Assembly (NCBI GenBank): GCA_007131625.1
Contig: SLQC01000407.1
Coordinates: 1 to 11,258, forward strand
Source of the DNA: Balneolales bacterium
GTDB lineage: Bacteria > Bacteroidota > Rhodothermia > Balneolales > Natronogracilivirgulaceae
DNA length: 11,258 nt
Direction of reading: 5' to 3'
Part shown: positions 1-7,179 of the stretch, in pieces
Position numbering within the stretch: the stretch's first letter is position 1
Layout of the letters: each line of letters opens with the position of its first letter
The notes under the pieces: generated by a model
What the model saw: only the letters and a program-made list of their open reading frames with translations
The model's database searches: none
Told to the model about the DNA's origin: nothing
Position numbers and translations under genes: made by a program

Positions 1-825
1 AAAACCGGATTGCCCGAAGGTGTTTCCATATCCCAGTCGGGAAGTGAAATAACCTCTCTGCCCACCGGATACATAGATACCCAGTTTGGGTTCTGGTGGC
101 GGGTTAGGGGTAATGAAATTGATGACACCACCCACGGTTTGTGGTCCGAATTTGATCGAACCACTGCCTTTGATGACTTCTACACTTTCCATCCGGGAAA
201 TGGAGGGCGTGTAATACATTTCCGGTTCGCCATAGGGTGCAAGGGCGACGGGCATACCGTCTTCCAGAATGAGCACATTTCGACTGCGGTCGGGATCCAG
301 TCCGCGAATGCCGATGTTGGCGCGGAGTCCGACCCCTTCATGATCCACAGAATGGACACCGGGAATCTGGCGAAGAATTTCAGTCGCGCTCATCGGATCG
401 GTTTGTTCCAGTCGCTCCGCAGTCACCACAGATGCCGATCCGGGAATGCGCGCAAGCCGGTCGGGACTGCGGCCAACGATTTCGACCTGGGGCATTTCGT
501 GGCTTGCAACAAGTTCAACCGATATTTCGGCAAGTTCATTATCCCGGATAATTGTCGTTTTCTCCACACTTTTATAACCGACATGGCTTATAACGACACG
601 ATGTTCGCCTTCTGGGATGTTGTCGATTCGGAATGTGCCGTCAGATCGAGTGATGGTGCCCTTGTTAAGGTCGGGAAGTGCAATATGAGCAAAAGATAGG
701 GGCTGAGTTTCTTCATTGGTAATCCTTCCTTCAAGAACACCGGTAGACCTGGTGGAATGTTCACCACCCATGGATACGTTACCAATAGTTATTGTTGTGA
801 TAAAAAGCAATAATGTTAATAACAT
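1..825 (-). CDS. TonB-dependent receptor, FecA-like, 5' part only (runs off window)
   Basis: The minus strand is open for 275 codons from ATG at 825 to the window edge, so the beta-barrel is missing. Residues 1-20 form a hydrophobic signal peptide. Residues about 31-108 fit the carboxypeptidase-regulatory-like beta-sandwich typical of Bacteroidota receptors (GRITNEE, SDGTFRIDNIPEGEH, HVGYKS). A candidate TonB box lies around 112-118 (PQVEIVG). The plug domain spans about 120-240, with NIGIRG at 170-175, LEDGMPV, and the FecA-like FGPQTVGGVINFIT at 226-239; the first barrel strand follows. Family knowledge: such proteins sit in the outer membrane and import ligands such as ferric siderophores, ferric citrate, cobalamin or sugars using TonB energy. 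The plug resembles ferric-dicitrate receptors most, but the substrate is not established. No Shine-Dalgarno is visible. It is divergent from the Omp85-like gene at 1174 across a repeat-rich spacer. Confidence 0.93.
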   Translation of the reverse strand, partial: MLLTLLLFITTITIGNVSMGGEHSTRSTGVLEGRITNEETQPLSFAHIALPDLNKGTITRSDGTFRIDNIPEGEHRVVISHVGYKSVEKTTIIRDNELAEISVELVASHEMPQVEIVGRSPDRLARIPGSASVVTAERLEQTDPMSATEILRQIPGVHSVDHEGVGLRANIGIRGLDPDRSRNVLILEDGMPVALAPYGEPEMYYTPSISRMESVEVIKGSGSIKFGPQTVGGVINFITPNPPPEPKLGIYVSGGQRGYFTSRLGYGNTFGQSGF

Positions 826-901
826 AGAGGTATTTGACGTATTTTTAAGGGTGGAACGTGGCGGGCAGATTTATTATTTTACAGGTGCAATAATCAATAA
901 A

Positions 902-943
902 GTAAATGAAGTAAATGAAGTAAATTAATCAAAGAAGTAAATT
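902..943. repeat. Imperfect 9-bp tandem repeat (GTAAATGAA)
   Basis: GTAAATGAA occurs at 902-910 and 911-919. A one-base variant, GTAAATTAA, is at 920-928, then a degenerate unit TCAAAGAA and a final GTAAATT. It lies in the 348-bp spacer between two divergent outer-membrane genes, 77 bp upstream of the receptor start. No gene is supported in this spacer. Confidence 0.8.
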
Positions 944-1003
944 GGCTGGCGGATTCCGATATTCGGCATCTTCGATATTGACAAGGCTATTATTTATCTT
1001 CTT

Positions 1004-1068
1004 CATCTCCATCTCCATCTTCAAGTCTTCAAGTCTTCAAGTCTTCAAGTCTCCAAGTCTCCAAGTCC
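1004..1068. repeat. CT-rich hexamer and octamer tandem repeats
   Basis: Three copies of a 6-bp unit (CATCTC, CATCTC, CATCTT; 1004-1021) run into six copies of an 8-bp unit. The octamers at 1018-1025, 1026-1033, 1034-1041 and 1042-1049 are exact TCTTCAAG; 1050-1057 and 1058-1065 are TCTCCAAG. The plus strand is almost purine-free apart from the AAG motif. The array ends 105 bp upstream of the Omp85-like start and about 180 bp from the receptor start. In the minus direction a run of three or more TCTTCAAG units always contains a TGA, so coding use is unlikely. Confidence 0.9.
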
Positions 1069-1107
1069 ATTTTTTCTAAGTATTCAAGTCGATTTTTTCT
1101 AAGTAAT
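1069..1107. repeat. Direct repeat pair, 23-bp period
   Basis: ATTTTTTCTAAGTA followed by TTCAA at 1069 recurs at 1092 as ATTTTTTCTAAGTA followed by ATCAA. The offset is 23 bp, with one mismatch over 19 bases. The pair directly continues the octamer array and ends about 65 bp before the GTG at 1174. It may be further duplication by slippage or part of the promoter region. Confidence 0.7.
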
Positions 1108-1173
1108 CAAAAATACGAAGGTTTGATAAATCAGCCAATTACAATTTAAACTTAATCTAAATAAATCAAACCT

Positions 1174-2340
1174 GTGTCCCGCCTTCCCCTCTATTTACTT
1201 ATTATAATTTTATTTGCAGTTTCCGTCACTTCCGTTTATGCCCAGGCTATGATATTGCCGGATCGTGTGCCCGGTGACACCGTCGTAACAACATTCGTTC
1301 CGGTTGCCGCTTATGCGTCGGATCTTGGATTGATCGGCGGAGTGGTTGTCAACCGGTATCGCTACCATCCACTCTCCACACCTTTTGTGTCGCTGGCTGA
1401 ACTCAATCTTCAGGCTTCAACAAAAGGAATGCTTTATACCCGACTCCGGTACGAGCACACCGAACTGTTCGGCCGGCCAATTCGATCCCGCTGGACCTTG
1501 TACGGGGAACGCCATCCATCCGAAAACTACTTTGGACTTGGTAATCATACGACTTTTGACACTGACGCCTGGCATGACGAATACTACTTCTTCGAATTAA
1601 AACGTTTTGGACTGGAATGGTTGGGGCGTAAAACAGTTTATCAGTCTGATCGATGGGGGGGGCAGATCGACCTGATAGCAGCGGCTGTGACAGGTTATGA
1701 GGTTCCTGATGACGATCACGAACGTTTGATGGGGCATGATCGTCCGACAGGCGTAGACGGAGGGTGGGTGAATGCGGCAGGAATTGGCATTCTTTGGGAG
1801 AACCGGGACAGTGAATTTGCCTCGACCCGTGGAAACCGATTTGAGCTAACCGGTGAGTGGGCGCCGGGTTCGATACTGGGCGATTTCGCCATGGCCTCTA
1901 TCTTTTCCGAATACCGACATTTTGTGACTTTGCCCATACCGTACTTCCGTCCTGTTGTGGCAGCCCGCCTTGCCGGAAAATGGGCGACCGGAAATATCCC
2001 ATACTGGAAACGTCCCTATCTGGGTGACGAGTTGACCTTGCGGGGCTATCCCGTTAATCGTTTTCGTGGTGACGCATCTGTATTTTATAATGTCGAGCTA
2101 CGAACTTGGATCTTAGAGTATTCTTTTCTTGATTTCAAACTTGGCATCCACGGTTTTCACGATGCCGGCAGAGTTTTTTACGACGGGGATGGGCTGGATC
2201 GGCTGTTTCGTGATTATCACCGCACATACGGAGGGGGCATCGCGACCGCTCTTTTCACCCCCGATTTTATTATACGTATGGATGTCGGTTTTTCGGATGA
2301 AATGTACCGGCTTTATATGAACTTCGGCTATATGTTCTGA
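1174..2340 (+). CDS. Omp85/BamA-like outer-membrane beta-barrel protein
   Basis: 388 residues. The start is GTG: the in-frame TAA at 1162 and the absence of any other start codon in between leave GTG as the first possible start. The next ATG (codon 26) would remove the signal peptide. Residues 1-23 form that peptide, with a likely cut after VYA. The rest alternates like a beta-barrel, with FGLGN near 117 and a C-terminal half matching the bacterial surface-antigen (D15/Omp85) domain: WENRDS, then LRGY at 289-292, equivalent to the conserved VRGF/Y loop-6 motif of BamA/TamA. It ends in the phenylalanine typical of barrel proteins. No POTRA repeats are visible between signal and barrel, so it is shorter than BamA and more like the stand-alone surface-antigen barrels of Bacteroidota. 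Its role is unknown; it is probably an outer-membrane channel or translocator. No Shine-Dalgarno is seen. Confidence 0.85.
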   Translation: MSRLPLYLLIIILFAVSVTSVYAQAMILPDRVPGDTVVTTFVPVAAYASDLGLIGGVVVNRYRYHPLSTPFVSLAELNLQASTKGMLYTRLRYEHTELFGRPIRSRWTLYGERHPSENYFGLGNHTTFDTDAWHDEYYFFELKRFGLEWLGRKTVYQSDRWGGQIDLIAAAVTGYEVPDDDHERLMGHDRPTGVDGGWVNAAGIGILWENRDSEFASTRGNRFELTGEWAPGSILGDFAMASIFSEYRHFVTLPIPYFRPVVAARLAGKWATGNIPYWKRPYLGDELTLRGYPVNRFRGDASVFYNVELRTWILEYSFLDFKLGIHGFHDAGRVFYDGDGLDRLFRDYHRTYGGGIATALFTPDFIIRMDVGFSDEMYRLYMNFGYMF

Positions 2341-2423
2341 TACGTGGAAATCGTTGGATATGCCGAATTGTTATAAATTGCTATGAATTATTTCTGATCT
2401 ATGAAAAAAGATCGAAACAGATT

Positions 2424-2435
2424 CCCGGTTACGGG
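2424..2435. terminator. Weak hairpin between convergent genes
   Basis: CCCG-GTTA-CGGG forms a 4-bp GC stem between the ends of the Omp85-like gene (2340) and mutS2 (2465). On the minus strand a T6 run follows about 15 nt downstream; on the plus strand only TAGTCTTTTC follows. It could be a weak bidirectional terminator, but the stem is short. Confidence 0.25.
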
Positions 2436-2464
2436 TAGTCTTTTCACAAATTTCCACATTAACT

Positions 2465-4849
2465 TTACAGAAAGACATACGTACAGCCGTCTCCTCCTTC
2501 CTCGATCGGTGCCGTTTCGAAATGTTTGACATCCCGGCGGGATTTCAGATGTTCGTGTACAAGCTTGCGCAGAATCCCGTCGCCGCGGCCGTGGATTATT
2601 GTCAGTTGCTCCATACCCCGCGACAATCCCTCATCTACATAACGAGTGACTTCCCGGATCGCTTCATCACCCCGTTTTCCACGTAAATCAAGTGACCGGG
2701 CAAAGGGCTGCGGTGCATCATTTCCGTCGGAGGTAGTTAATTTGTATCCCTTGACCGGCCTGGTGATTGTTTTCTGCTCCGATCGTACCAGATTGTCGAC
2801 CCGGGTCGATATCCGTAGTCCCTTTACCAGCACCATCGCTTTATTTCCGCTGACGCTCACCAGTTCACCGATGGTGTTGCTGTCGATCAGCCGAACCGCA
2901 TCACCGGTTTTAGGTGGTGACAGCGCCTTTTCTGATGGTTTTCGCTGCTTCTTGTGGCGTTTTTGTCGATTTTGAAGAGTGGCCCCGAGATGGTCGACTT
3001 CCTCCCGTTTTACCCGGAGTTCCTCTTTGTTCTTATCGGAGGCCGCCCGGATCGCCTCTTCAATCTTCCGATTGGCATTACTCAGCAGTTTATCTGCTTC
3101 GGACTCGGCTTGTTCCCGAATCGCATCACGTTCTTCACGAATGCGGGCAAGACGTTTATCCAGCTCTTCACGGTCCCTGTCAAGGGACTCTTTTTGACGA
3201 TCTGTCTCACTTCGTTGTTTCTGAAGCTGCTGTGATTCCTGCTCCAGACTGATAATCAGCGATTCGAGTCGGTTTTTACCGGATCCCACCCACTCGCGGG
3301 CACGTTGCGTCAATTCCGCGGGAACTTGCAGACGGTCGGCAATCTCAAATGCGTAACTGCTGCCAGGTATTCCTTTTTGGAAGCGGTAAGTCGGGGAAAG
3401 CGAATTGCGGTCGAACTCCATTGACGCATTGCTCCAGCCCGGAGTCTCATGCGCGAAAATTTTGAGTGCTCCATGATGGGTCGTGACGATACTCCGTATT
3501 CCATTTCCTGAAATCAATTCCAGGAAAGACGTAACCAATGCCGTACCTTCATCGGGATCGGTACCACTCCCGGCCTCATCGATCAGAACCCAGCTTTGCG
3601 AAGTTGCCCCGGTGATCACGTCTTTCATCCAGGTGAGTCGTGATGAAAAAGTACTCAAGTCGTTGTCGATCGACTGCTCGTCACCCATATCGATGTAGAG
3701 TCCGCGTACACACGGAAGGCGAGCTCCTTCCTGTGCGGGGATTGGGATGCCACACTGTGCAAGAACGATGGCGAGTCCGAACGTTTTGAGTGTCACGGAC
3801 TTACCTCCGGCATTTGGTCCGGTGATGATAATCCCCTGCTCTTTCTGATCCATTTCCAGATTCAGTGGAACAACACCCCTGACAGCTTCCTCGAACCGGT
3901 TGAATTTGAGTATCAACAGCGGATTCCGACACTCTTTCAGGATGACGGTTCCGGCGTCGGTGATCTCAGGAATAGTGCCGTTCCACCGCATTCCCAGCCG
4001 TGTTGCAGCATAACAGGCGTCGATATGTCCGATTACAAGCACATTCCGGTTTAATTCATCGATATGATCACCCACCATACGGGTCAACTCCCGCAAAAGC
4101 AGTTCGACTTCTCGCTTCCAGGCCGATTCCAGTTCTCGAATCTCGTTGTTCTTTTCAAACACTTCGACCGGTTCAATGTAGACGGTTTGACCGGTCGCCG
4201 ATGTATCATGGATAAACCCTTTTATTTTCCGCTTATACTCTGCTCTGACAGGAATTACCATGCGTCCACCGCGGAGTGTGGCCTCTTCGCCAGCGGTCAT
4301 ACCGGCTTCCTGCCCCTTGTGAAGTAGCCGTTGGAGGATGGACCGGGCAGCCTCCTTCTGTGTGACGATTCGTCTGCTGATGCGCGAAAGTTCCGGACTT
4401 GCATTGCTATTAATTTCACCTTTTTCATCCACGATCTGCCGGATCTGCTTTTCCAGTTCCCTGACGGGTGCAAGATGTTGTGCGACATCCCATAAATTCG
4501 GCACCGTTTCATTGTGCCGATCAAAAAATGTCCGGAGTAAACGGGCTGATTCTGCCCATCGTCCGATCTGAGCCAAACTTCTGCCGTCCATTACAAACCG
4601 TTCAATACGCGCTTTTGACAGCGCATCAGAAATGTTGTAGAGTGTTTGAAGCGGTGGGGATTCCGACGCATCAAGCAGCAACATCATTTCGGCGGTTTCT
4701 TTTAGCTGACGGTCCATACCGGTTCGTTCTGTTACCGGTTCAAGTTCTGAGACATACTGTTCACCGGCTGATGTAGAAAGGTATCCCGCAAGAACTTTCC
4801 GTATTTTTTCAAACTCCAGTTTTTTCAGTGCAAAATCCGGCAATGGCAT
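2465..4849 (-). CDS. mutS2: MutS2 family ATPase/endonuclease
   Basis: 794 residues, normal length for MutS2. It has the MutS core and clamp regions without the MutS mismatch-binding domain (residues about 1-320). The ATPase has Walker A GPNAGGKS at 344-351 and Walker B LIDEAGSGTDPDEG with D424/E425, followed by the THHG switch. A charged coiled coil covers about 535-645, rich in Gln, Glu, Arg and Lys. A C-terminal Smr nuclease domain begins near 718 with LDLRG (720-724) and HGRGDG (H753). Family knowledge: MutS2 dimers bind branched DNA and suppress recombination; in Bacillus subtilis MutS2 also splits collided ribosomes. All key motifs are intact. ATG at 4849 fits the conserved N-terminus (LEFEKIRKVLAGY). 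Transcription is convergent with the Omp85-like gene and divergent from tauE. Confidence 0.97.
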   Translation of the reverse strand: MPLPDFALKKLEFEKIRKVLAGYLSTSAGEQYVSELEPVTERTGMDRQLKETAEMMLLLDASESPPLQTLYNISDALSKARIERFVMDGRSLAQIGRWAESARLLRTFFDRHNETVPNLWDVAQHLAPVRELEKQIRQIVDEKGEINSNASPELSRISRRIVTQKEAARSILQRLLHKGQEAGMTAGEEATLRGGRMVIPVRAEYKRKIKGFIHDTSATGQTVYIEPVEVFEKNNEIRELESAWKREVELLLRELTRMVGDHIDELNRNVLVIGHIDACYAATRLGMRWNGTIPEITDAGTVILKECRNPLLILKFNRFEEAVRGVVPLNLEMDQKEQGIIITGPNAGGKSVTLKTFGLAIVLAQCGIPIPAQEGARLPCVRGLYIDMGDEQSIDNDLSTFSSRLTWMKDVITGATSQSWVLIDEAGSGTDPDEGTALVTSFLELISGNGIRSIVTTHHGALKIFAHETPGWSNASMEFDRNSLSPTYRFQKGIPGSSYAFEIADRLQVPAELTQRAREWVGSGKNRLESLIISLEQESQQLQKQRSETDRQKESLDRDREELDKRLARIREERDAIREQAESEADKLLSNANRKIEEAIRAASDKNKEELRVKREEVDHLGATLQNRQKRHKKQRKPSEKALSPPKTGDAVRLIDSNTIGELVSVSGNKAMVLVKGLRISTRVDNLVRSEQKTITRPVKGYKLTTSDGNDAPQPFARSLDLRGKRGDEAIREVTRYVDEGLSRGMEQLTIIHGRGDGILRKLVHEHLKSRRDVKHFETAPIEEGGDGCTYVFL

Positions 4850-4911
4850 GATCAGACAACAGGTGGTTATTTATGGGGACTTTTACTTTTTGATTTATGG
4901 TGGTTGAAATG

Positions 4912-4962
4912 GTTGGAATCCAACGCATGACGGTGGACGTTTCTCACCGGATTTGCAATCCG
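4912..4962. repeat. Cluster of three palindromes upstream of mutS2
   Basis: GTTGG-AAT-CCAAC (4912-4924), CGGTG-GACGTTTCT-CACCG (4931-4949) and CGGATT-TGC-AATCCG (4948-4962) follow one another in the 212-bp divergent spacer; the last two overlap by two bases. On the minus strand the last reads like a tRNA-Cys anticodon arm, but no complete tRNA can be folded. It could be an intergenic palindromic repeat or an operator/leader for mutS2. The function is unknown. Confidence 0.5.
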
Positions 4963-5018
4963 TGTTCCATTTATCGCTGATGCAAGATACAAAGCATTTA
5001 AAAGAGATTTTTATAACA

Positions 5019-5053
5019 AAACGGATGCCGGTATATTGCGGTCTAATCCGTTT
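5019..5053 (+). promoter_or_regulatory. Leader hairpin 8 nt before the TSUP exporter start
   Basis: AAACGGAT (5019-5026) pairs perfectly with ATCCGTTT (5046-5053), and an inner CCG/CGG (5028-5030, 5039-5041) encloses an 8-nt loop. The structure ends 8 nt before the ATG at 5062, so in mRNA it would sit over the ribosome-binding region. It could act as a translational control element, or as a DNA operator with an 8-bp half-site. It matches no riboswitch class that I recognise. Confidence 0.45.
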
Positions 5054-5061
5054 CACAAGTC

Positions 5062-5877
5062 ATGATAATCACTTTTTTGTCACTTATTCTGGTCGGAATT
5101 GCAGCCGGACTCCTGGCCGGATTGTTTGGGCTCGGCGGCGGGATTCTGTTTACACCGGTACTGCTTTTCATGTATCAGTCAGCCGGGGTACCGGAGCCGG
5201 TGTTGTGGACTATCGGTACCAGTCTGATTTGTAACTTTGTCTCGGCGGTCAGCAGCAGTTACAAACACTATCAGATGGATAATATTTTTCTGAGAGAGGG
5301 GCTGATGGTAGGGTTTTTCGGAGTGGCCGGGACCGTAGCCGGGCGGTTTATCGCCACATCGACCTTTTATAGTGAACGGGAATTCACGATCTTTTTTTCG
5401 ATGCTCCTTCTTTATTCTGTGTATCATTTTATCAGTAAAAAACAACCTGAGGAGAACAGGCGAGACAAAGCTGGAAAATCCATGCTATGGTATCATGCTT
5501 TACTGCTCGGATTGACAGCCGGCATGATTGCATCACTGGCCGGTGTAGGGGGTGGGCTCACCATGGTTCCGGTGATGACCATTTTCCTGGCATTCGGGTT
5601 CCGGAAAGCGGTAAGCATCTCATCTACAGCCATTGTGCTGATTACTTTCGCAGGATGGGTGCAGATGGCGTATCTATTCCCTGTAACTGCCGGGTTGACC
5701 GGTTTTCATATCGGCTACGTCGACTTCGGAGCAGCACTGCCGCTGGTCATCGGTGGAATATTTGGAGCAAGGTATGGTGTCCATTTGCTCAATGTAGTTC
5801 GAATGCGAACTCTGGAAATATTTTTTGCTGCTTTTATACTCTTTGTTATGGTTCGATTATTGTTTGGTCTGTTTTAA
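5062..5877 (+). CDS. TauE/SafE (TSUP) family membrane transporter
   Basis: 271 residues, almost wholly hydrophobic with seven to eight predicted membrane helices. It shows the internal duplication of the family: GLLAGLFGLGGG near residues 16-27 and a matching second-half segment, SLAGVGGGLTMVPVM, at 158-172. A hydrophilic linker (KKQPEENRRDKAGK) around residue 130 separates the halves. Family knowledge: TSUP proteins sit in the inner membrane and move sulfite, sulfoacetate or other organosulfur anions, usually outward. The substrate here cannot be told, since no sulfur-metabolism genes adjoin it. The gene stands alone, divergent from mutS2 and convergent with the receiver gene at 5900 (22-bp gap, no clear terminator). 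No Shine-Dalgarno is present; a strong hairpin precedes the start. Confidence 0.92.
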   Translation: MIITFLSLILVGIAAGLLAGLFGLGGGILFTPVLLFMYQSAGVPEPVLWTIGTSLICNFVSAVSSSYKHYQMDNIFLREGLMVGFFGVAGTVAGRFIATSTFYSEREFTIFFSMLLLYSVYHFISKKQPEENRRDKAGKSMLWYHALLLGLTAGMIASLAGVGGGLTMVPVMTIFLAFGFRKAVSISSTAIVLITFAGWVQMAYLFPVTAGLTGFHIGYVDFGAALPLVIGGIFGARYGVHLLNVVRMRTLEIFFAAFILFVMVRLLFGLF

Positions 5878-5899
5878 GAAGGGTATCTGCAAGAGTTTC

Positions 5900-6277
5900 T
5901 CAGGAGTTAGTGGAACTTTTGTTCAAAACCTCTCTTATCGTTCGTTTCAATACTTCCATATCTACCGGCTTAATGAGGTAACCTATGGGATAGGTTGCCT
6001 GTGCTCTTTTTATTGTGTTGTTATCCGCATTACCGGTCAGATAAATTACCGGTACATTGGAAAATTGCCGGATATGCATCATCGCTTCGATACCATCCAT
6101 TTCCCCAACCAGTTTGATGTCCATTAAAATCAGATCGGGACTTTCGTTTTGCACTCTCTCAATTATATCCTTTGCATCATTAACAATCGAAGTAATCTGG
6201 TACCCCATTCGCAGAATCTGTTTCTCCAGAAGCAATGCAATTATAAAGTCATCTTCAACGAGAATAATTCGTTTCAT
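5900..6277 (-). CDS. Stand-alone response regulator receiver protein (CheY-like) 1
   Basis: 125 residues forming one receiver domain with no output domain. Key residues are all present: acidic pocket E8/D9 (VEDD), phosphoacceptor D53 (LILMDIKL), T81 (YLTG), switch aromatic Y100 and K103 (IKPVD). Family knowledge: such proteins take phosphate from a histidine kinase and act by binding partner proteins, as in phosphorelays. No kinase is in the window, so the partner is unknown. It is about 47% identical, without gaps, to the second receiver at 6596-6964 (56 of 118 positions by hand count), pointing to a local duplication. The start ATG lies inside the dispersed repeat at 6275-6369, which forms its leader. 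Confidence 0.95.
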   Translation of the reverse strand: MKRIILVEDDFIIALLLEKQILRMGYQITSIVNDAKDIIERVQNESPDLILMDIKLVGEMDGIEAMMHIRQFSNVPVIYLTGNADNNTIKRAQATYPIGYLIKPVDMEVLKRTIREVLNKSSTNS

Positions 6278-6369
6278 CTGTTTATCCCTTTATTTCTAAG
6301 GACAGATGTAATGTCCATGTCGAAAATAATCATGCTTTTGTGTGTCAAATTGCCGACATGGCCATTTCA
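6275..6369 (-). repeat. Dispersed ~95-bp repeat, copy A (leader of receiver 1)
   Basis: This copy aligns with 9168-9266 and 7614-7708. It begins with CATCTGTTTAT, where CAT is the start codon of the receiver gene on the minus strand, followed by a T-rich stretch. A 5-bp hairpin follows, GGACA (6300-6304) and TGTCC (6312-6316) around GATGTAA. Next come CCATG, AAATAATCATGC and TGTGTGTCA, and the match tails off at TTTCA (6365-6369). Read on the minus strand it is a leader with the hairpin about 23 nt upstream of the ATG. Further upstream lie a TATTTTCG and a TTGACA 14 bp apart, vaguely promoter-like but not a good consensus match. Confidence 0.75.
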
Positions 6370-6433
6370 TCAGTTTATGATATAAAATTCATAAGGTCAC
6401 ATGGAGCATTCATGGTTTGATTATATAATTGTG

Positions 6434-6514
6434 TGGCCGAGACTTCGGCTATGGATATTTCGATATCACTTGAAAGCTGGTGTGAAACGCTTGTTGTAGC
6501 GAAAAGTGTTTTCA
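6434..6514. other. Three consecutive hairpins in the spacer between the receiver genes
   Basis: The 318-bp spacer between the receiver genes (6278-6595) has no gene. Besides repeat copy A it holds TGGCCGA-GACT-TCGGCTA (6434-6451, one G-T pair), GATAT-TTCG-ATATC (6454-6467), and CGCT-TGTTGT-AGCG (6488-6501) inside an outer TGAAA/TTTCA pairing (6483-6487, 6510-6514). No T-run follows on either strand, so these are not simple terminators. They could be an untranslated RNA, part of a transcript linking the two receivers, or protein-binding sites. Confidence 0.4.
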
Positions 6515-6595
6515 ATAACGACAACCAATGGAACCCTAATAATTAAAATGGAATTCCGTGTTATGTATATTTGGACAGACGGGATGTTACTTTTT

Positions 6596-6964
6596 TCATG
6601 TAATGCGGGTCAAAGTGCGTTCAATTACTTTCTGCAGGTGATTCATTTCAACCGGTTTGACAAGATAATCAACCGGATGTATCTTCTCTGCCCGCTTGCG
6701 GGTTTGCGTGTCCGCATAGCCTGTTACAAAGATTACCGGGATACGCAATTTGTTGGCGATGTAATCCGCAGCTTCAATCCCGTCAATCGTACCGGAAAGC
6801 TTGATGTCCATCAAAACAAGGTCAGGCATGAGTAATTGGCTTTTTTCAATGGCTTCCTCTCCACTTTCCACTCTGGCGGCGAATATATAACCCATTCGCT
6901 CAATTTGCTTCTGGAGCAAATATGATGTTATATAATCATTTTCCACACAAAGGATATTTCTCAT
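6596..6964 (-). CDS. Stand-alone response regulator receiver protein (CheY-like) 2
   Basis: 122 residues, a lone receiver domain with D53 (LVLMDIKL), T81 (FVTG), Y100 and K103 (VKPVE). It differs from receiver 1 and from the norm in the acidic pocket: VEND gives E8 and N9 where an aspartate usually helps hold magnesium. E8 and D10 remain, and natural receivers with this change exist, so phosphorylation may be altered rather than lost. The gene lies upstream of receiver 1 on the same strand with a 318-bp gap. That gap and repeat copy A suggest receiver 1 has its own promoter. The leader of this gene does not carry the repeat. ATG at 6964 matches the paralogue's start exactly. Confidence 0.94.
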   Translation of the reverse strand: MRNILCVENDYITSYLLQKQIERMGYIFAARVESGEEAIEKSQLLMPDLVLMDIKLSGTIDGIEAADYIANKLRIPVIFVTGYADTQTRKRAEKIHPVDYLVKPVEMNHLQKVIERTLTRIT

Positions 6965-7179
6965 TTCAAAATCAGACCATTTTATAAAATTGCCACCTTT
7001 TGAGAGGATGATCTCTGAATAACTAATTTGATTAACGTTTATTTTCGTTTAAAATGTACTGGTGTAAAAAAGATGATACAAGTTAGAATATCGCAATAAC
7101 AAAGTCATACTAATTGATTTTCATTATTAAAACTTAATAAACGACATACTTGTATTACTACGATTAACAGGAAAATAAA

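Noticed and set aside
10..699. A 229-codon open frame on the plus strand
   Set aside because: It is antisense to the TonB-dependent receptor, whose frame matches family motifs across the whole stretch; the plus-strand translation resembles nothing and is composition-driven.
1018..1065. CRISPR array
   Set aside because: Repeat units of 8 bp directly abut one another with no spacers.
960..1080. Short minus-strand ORFs through the octamer array (13 and 29 codons)
   Set aside because: Repeat-derived peptides with no recognisable domain or leader; the array itself introduces stops.
2646..4776. Several plus-strand open frames opposite mutS2
   Set aside because: All are antisense to a full-length MutS2 with intact motifs and show no family resemblance of their own.
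4895..4975. tRNA-Cys on the minus strand
   Set aside because: Only an anticodon-arm-like and a T-arm-like segment are present. No D-arm or 7-bp acceptor stem can be paired, and the T-stem does not pair.
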